In this document: positions 63,605 to 63,666 of the stretch, piece after piece
Layout: each line of letters starts with the position of its first letter
Numbering within the stretch: position 1 is the first letter of the stretch
Assembly (NCBI GenBank): GCA_018607785.1
Contig: JABBAU010000008.1
Location: forward strand, 1 to 63,666
Length of the DNA: 63,666 nucleotides
Source of the DNA: Methylobacillus sp.
GTDB lineage: Bacteria; Pseudomonadota; Gammaproteobacteria; Burkholderiales; Methylophilaceae
Reading direction: 5' to 3'
Notes under the pieces: generated by a model
Databases searched by the model: none
What the model saw: the letters and a program-made list of their open reading frames with translations, nothing else
What the model was told of the DNA's origin: nothing
Position numbers and translations under genes: made by a program

Positions 63605-63666
63605 ATGCAAGTAGCTGACTACAATTTACTCTACAACACTTTATCTTTTGCAATCGCCACATTTGG
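63605..63666 (+). CDS. Start of a second, xanthorhodopsin/gloeorhodopsin-like rhodopsin (partial)
   Basis: Only the first 20 codons and two bases are present; the window ends here. The frame from the ATG at 63605 reads MQVADYNLLYN then TLSFAIATF. This resembles the helix A start of Gloeobacter rhodopsin and xanthorhodopsin (recalled as FNLVYNAFSFAIAAM) far more than proteorhodopsin helix A. TAGGG at 63595-63600 may serve as ribosome site. With so few residues the family call is provisional, but a tandem second rhodopsin fits what is known of some planktonic Methylophilaceae. Confidence 0.6.
   Translation, partial: MQVADYNLLYNTLSFAIATF

Noticed and set aside
1-63666. CRISPR arrays, insertion sequences, prophage genes or rRNA
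   Set aside because: No spaced direct repeats, transposase, integrase, phage structural genes or rRNA segments were seen.

Overview
The window comes from a small-genome, AT-rich (about one third G+C by eye) aquatic betaproteobacterium, most likely an obligate methylotroph of the Methylophilales: the marine OM43 clade or its freshwater relatives ('Ca. Methylopumilus'). The basis is the ribulose-monophosphate (RuMP) genes hps, hpi, tal and pgi, the rhodopsin genes, betaproteobacterial gene order (tRNA-Leu-tig-clpP-clpX-lon-tRNA-Val-tRNA-Asp-ppiD//fabI; gloB//methyltransferase-rnhA-dnaQ; rne//rluC-HAD-Rieske-sppA) and extreme compaction. Genes overlap at starts and stops, convergent pairs share stop codons, and no DNA-binding transcription regulator was recognised.

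Layout. 71-10068: one tightly packed ten-gene plus-strand operon for membrane-lipid remodelling (two CFA-synthase-like methyltransferases, DUF2878, DUF1295, lipocalin, fatty-acid desaturase, COG2907 flavoprotein, DUF1365), ending with an MnmC-like flavoprotein and a TPR/GT41 glycosyltransferase. 10065-18435: miaA, amiC, tsaE, queG, pgi, sppA, a Rieske protein, a HAD phosphatase and rluC; mutL is missing from its usual slot. 18436-27667: rne with a long 5' leader, fluC, orn, an M48 protease, queD, dnaQ, rnhA, a methyltransferase, gloB and mltD. 27686-31948: a dipeptide/oligopeptide-type ABC importer and fabI. 31945-40000: the proteostasis block (ppiD, lon, clpX, clpP, tig) with three tRNA genes.

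40118-45734: an RND efflux trio with an atypical adaptor. 45720-47371: phhB and pabB. 47456-49813: the RuMP block tal-hps-hpi, where hps has a near-consensus sigma70 promoter and a strong intrinsic terminator separates hps from hpi. 50072-53242: ppsA with its regulator ppsR. 53239-55323: glutathione peroxidase, a secreted nuclease and two unknown proteins. 55323-60955: a second RND system (NodT-type outer-membrane protein, adaptor, AcrB-type pump). 61009-63666: a light-related locus with an FeS-type (6-4) photolyase, a blue-tuned proteorhodopsin and, cut by the window edge, the first 20 codons of what looks like a second, xanthorhodopsin/gloeorhodopsin-like rhodopsin.

How the parts fit. Hps and Hpi fix formaldehyde to fructose-6-phosphate; Tal and Pgi belong to the rearrangement and oxidation branches; PpsA/PpsR control PEP formation from pyruvate. 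Rhodopsins, photolyase and the lipid operon (whose gene set in other proteobacteria is tied to singlet-oxygen responses) suggest life in sunlit surface water. The most interesting signals are the probable twin-rhodopsin locus, the lipid operon, the RuMP transcription architecture, the atypical RND adaptor and the loss of mutL from a conserved cluster.
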